8,028 nucleotides of DNA. It comes from Planctomycetaceae bacterium. Lineage in GTDB: Bacteria > Planctomycetota > Planctomycetia > Pirellulales > Thermoguttaceae. Below are positions 6,986-8,028 of the stretch, piece by piece (position 1 is the stretch's first letter; every line of letters starts with the position of its first letter). The notes under the pieces were generated by a model. The model saw only the letters and a list, made by a program, of their open reading frames with translations, was not told the origin of the DNA and ran no database searches. The translations under genes and the position numbers were made by a program. Location of the stretch: positions 1-8,028 of the forward strand of contig JAISBG010000703.1 in NCBI GenBank assembly GCA_031266315.1. Reading direction: 5' to 3'.

Positions 6986-7231
6986 GGTTTAAGCCGGCGT
7001 TCATTGTTCGTCATGCCCCTATTGATTAAAAGTCCCTTTTGTCCTCATGTCCCTTACTAAAACGAAAACTTGTAGAACGGTGCGTTTGTCCATGAACTTT
7101 GAAACATCTTAAAATTGCCGGTACGATAATAGAATTTAGGACAATTTTTAAGAAGTGAAACAAGAAATGAAGCGAATTATCGTTTCGTCAATGTTCAAAA
7201 ATTGTGTTTTGTGCATACAATGACCGCAGAT
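6986..7231. other. Intergenic stretch between elements C and D, no gene seen
   Basis: I see no supportable gene. A frame of 18 codons starting at 7168 has no convincing ribosome binding site. A modest hairpin pairs CTTAAAATTG (7108-7117) with CAATTTTTAAG (7142-7152) with one bulged T and a 24-nt loop. It has no clear role, though it could end transcription from either of the convergent genes. Confidence 0.45.
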
Positions 7232-7576
7232 TGTAACGGTCTATTTAATTTGTACCTATTCACGTAACTATTGTAAAAATTTCCTTCGCCCCGCAGGGGC
7301 AATGCGTAACAACCCACCGCAACGCGGTGGGGAACGACACACACAAACTATCGCCCTGTAAGGGCAATGGAAAATTGAAAACGAAGATGAATTGATTGAC
7401 CGATAAAAATGTTTCATTTATTGACACATGGTCTTCACTGCCCCTTCAGGGCGATGGTGTTTGTGGTTTTACCCGCCGCGTTGCGACGGGTTGTTATGCA
7501 TTGTCCTTTCAGGACGAAATATTTTTTAAAGTATTTTAAGTAACTGTCTATCCCATAAACTAAATAGACAGTTACA
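7232..7576. repeat. Palindromic element D (345 bp) with 15-bp terminal inverted repeats
   Basis: The ends are TGTAACGGTCTATTT (7232-7246) and AAATAGACAGTTACA (7562-7576), reverse complements with one mismatch. The arms stay alignable inward. Left hairpins are GCCCC-GCA-GGGGC (7288-7300), CCCACCGC-AAC-GCGGTGGG (7313-7331) and GCCCT-GTA-AGGGC (7353-7365). Right hairpins are GCCC-CTTCA-GGGC (7440-7452), CCCGCCGC-GTT-GCGACGGG (7472-7490) and GTCCT-TTC-AGGAC (7503-7515). An extra 11-bp stem, TAACTGTCTAT/ATAGACAGTTA (7541-7551/7564-7574), closes the right end. No clear target-site duplication flanks it. It has no coding capacity, so if mobile it depends on an enzyme encoded elsewhere. A related half copy lies at 1206-1285. 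Confidence 0.82.
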
Positions 7577-7579
7577 TTT

Positions 7580-8028
7580 TTATGGTTCATTTTCGATTTT
7601 CAAATCGTCAATGAAAAACGACGAATCGTCGGCGGTTTTGCTAAGATTACAGAAACCAAACCATTGAAGTGTTTTCCAATCGGCGTGAACTGGTTTAAGG
7701 TTTTTAAATTCCTGTTTGTGACCGTCGGCAAGTGTTAATGTTAAATTCCATATTCCCGTTGATTGTTCACCAACATCGACGGTAATCGCAAAATGAATCC
7801 ATTGATCCGTTGGAAATTCCAGCGGTTCTATTCCCTTGACGTGAAGTTGACCATTGTTGATACGAACACTCAGCCCAATTTTGTACGGATTTGAATTGTC
7901 CCGCCATTCAATATGAGCGTCGCTGTTTTTCTGAACACGAAGAGCAAAACCCGCACGAACAACTCCTTGTGTATAATTCGGTACGAAAACAATGTGCGGA
8001 TTATAAAAATGTTGCAAATCAGGAGAAT
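7580..8028 (-). CDS. Concanavalin A-like (LamG-type) domain protein, C-terminal part
   Basis: The frame is open on the minus strand from the right window edge to TAA at 7580-7582, giving about 149 visible residues. A TTG at 8015-8017 could be read as a start, but codons continue upstream of it without a stop, so this is most likely the 3' part of a larger gene. The pattern is beta-sandwich-like: alternating strands, WIHFAITVDVG, WNLTLTLADG, a tryptophan-containing WFGFCNLS segment and the closing FFIDDLKIENEP. Such an ending is typical of concanavalin A-like lectin/glucanase domains at the C-terminus of exported Planctomycetes proteins. These domains often bind sugars or serve as structural modules; whether a catalytic domain precedes it cannot be seen. 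The stop codon sits immediately beside the right end of element D. The gene converges on the M60 peptidase gene. Fold assignment is by pattern only and moderately sure. Confidence 0.7.
   Translation of the reverse strand, partial: SPDLQHFYNPHIVFVPNYTQGVVRAGFALRVQKNSDAHIEWRDNSNPYKIGLSVRINNGQLHVKGIEPLEFPTDQWIHFAITVDVGEQSTGIWNLTLTLADGHKQEFKNLKPVHADWKTLQWFGFCNLSKTADDSSFFIDDLKIENEP

Noticed and set aside
7168..7224. Short 18-codon frame starting MKRIIVSS
   Set aside because: Too short, no convincing ribosome binding site, and no match to a known small protein that I can recognise.
7232..7576. CRISPR array
   Set aside because: The repeated words are inverted and of unequal spacing; there are no direct repeats with uniform spacers and no cas genes.

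Overview
The window looks like chromosomal DNA of a moderate-to-low G+C bacterium of the Planctomycetes or a related group (Lentisphaerae or Verrucomicrobia). The pointers are a Tat-exported Gfo/Idh/MocA oxidoreductase, a secreted M60 (TCAF-like) metallopeptidase, a concanavalin A-like sensor domain, and long non-coding gaps full of palindromic repeats. This placement is inference from gene content only. A host-associated lifestyle is possible, because M60 peptidases usually attack mucin-type glycoproteins, but nothing here proves it.

Layout. 1-744 (+): radical SAM protein, 5' end cut off by the window edge, with a terminator hairpin that swallows its stop codon. 745-1306: gap holding palindromic element A (about 309 bp), followed by half of a second repeat type (D'). 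1307-2656 (+): Tat-exported Gfo/Idh/MocA oxidoreductase. 2657-3228: gap holding palindromic element B and an A+T-rich leader with a 13-bp inverted repeat. 3229-4266 (+): A+T-rich orphan gene for a secreted, largely coiled-coil protein. 4369-6615 (+): secreted M60 peptidase. 6616-7579: gap holding palindromic elements C and D. 7580-8028 (-): C-terminal part of a lectin-like protein running off the right edge and converging on the peptidase gene.

How the genes relate. No tight operon is visible. Spacings are large (about 100 to 960 bp) and most gaps are occupied by repeats. The oxidoreductase, the peptidase, the orphan coiled-coil protein and probably the lectin-like protein act outside the cytoplasm, which suggests an export-rich region handling sugars or glycoproteins. 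The radical SAM protein is cytoplasmic and probably unrelated.

The most striking signal is non-coding. Every long gap contains a large imperfect palindrome whose arms are themselves strings of small perfect or near-perfect hairpins, mostly with 3-nt loops. The four elements (A-D) share this design but almost no primary sequence. In C and D the small stems differ between the two arms by changes that keep base pairing within each arm, while the loop triplet stays the same. This suggests the small hairpins themselves are maintained.
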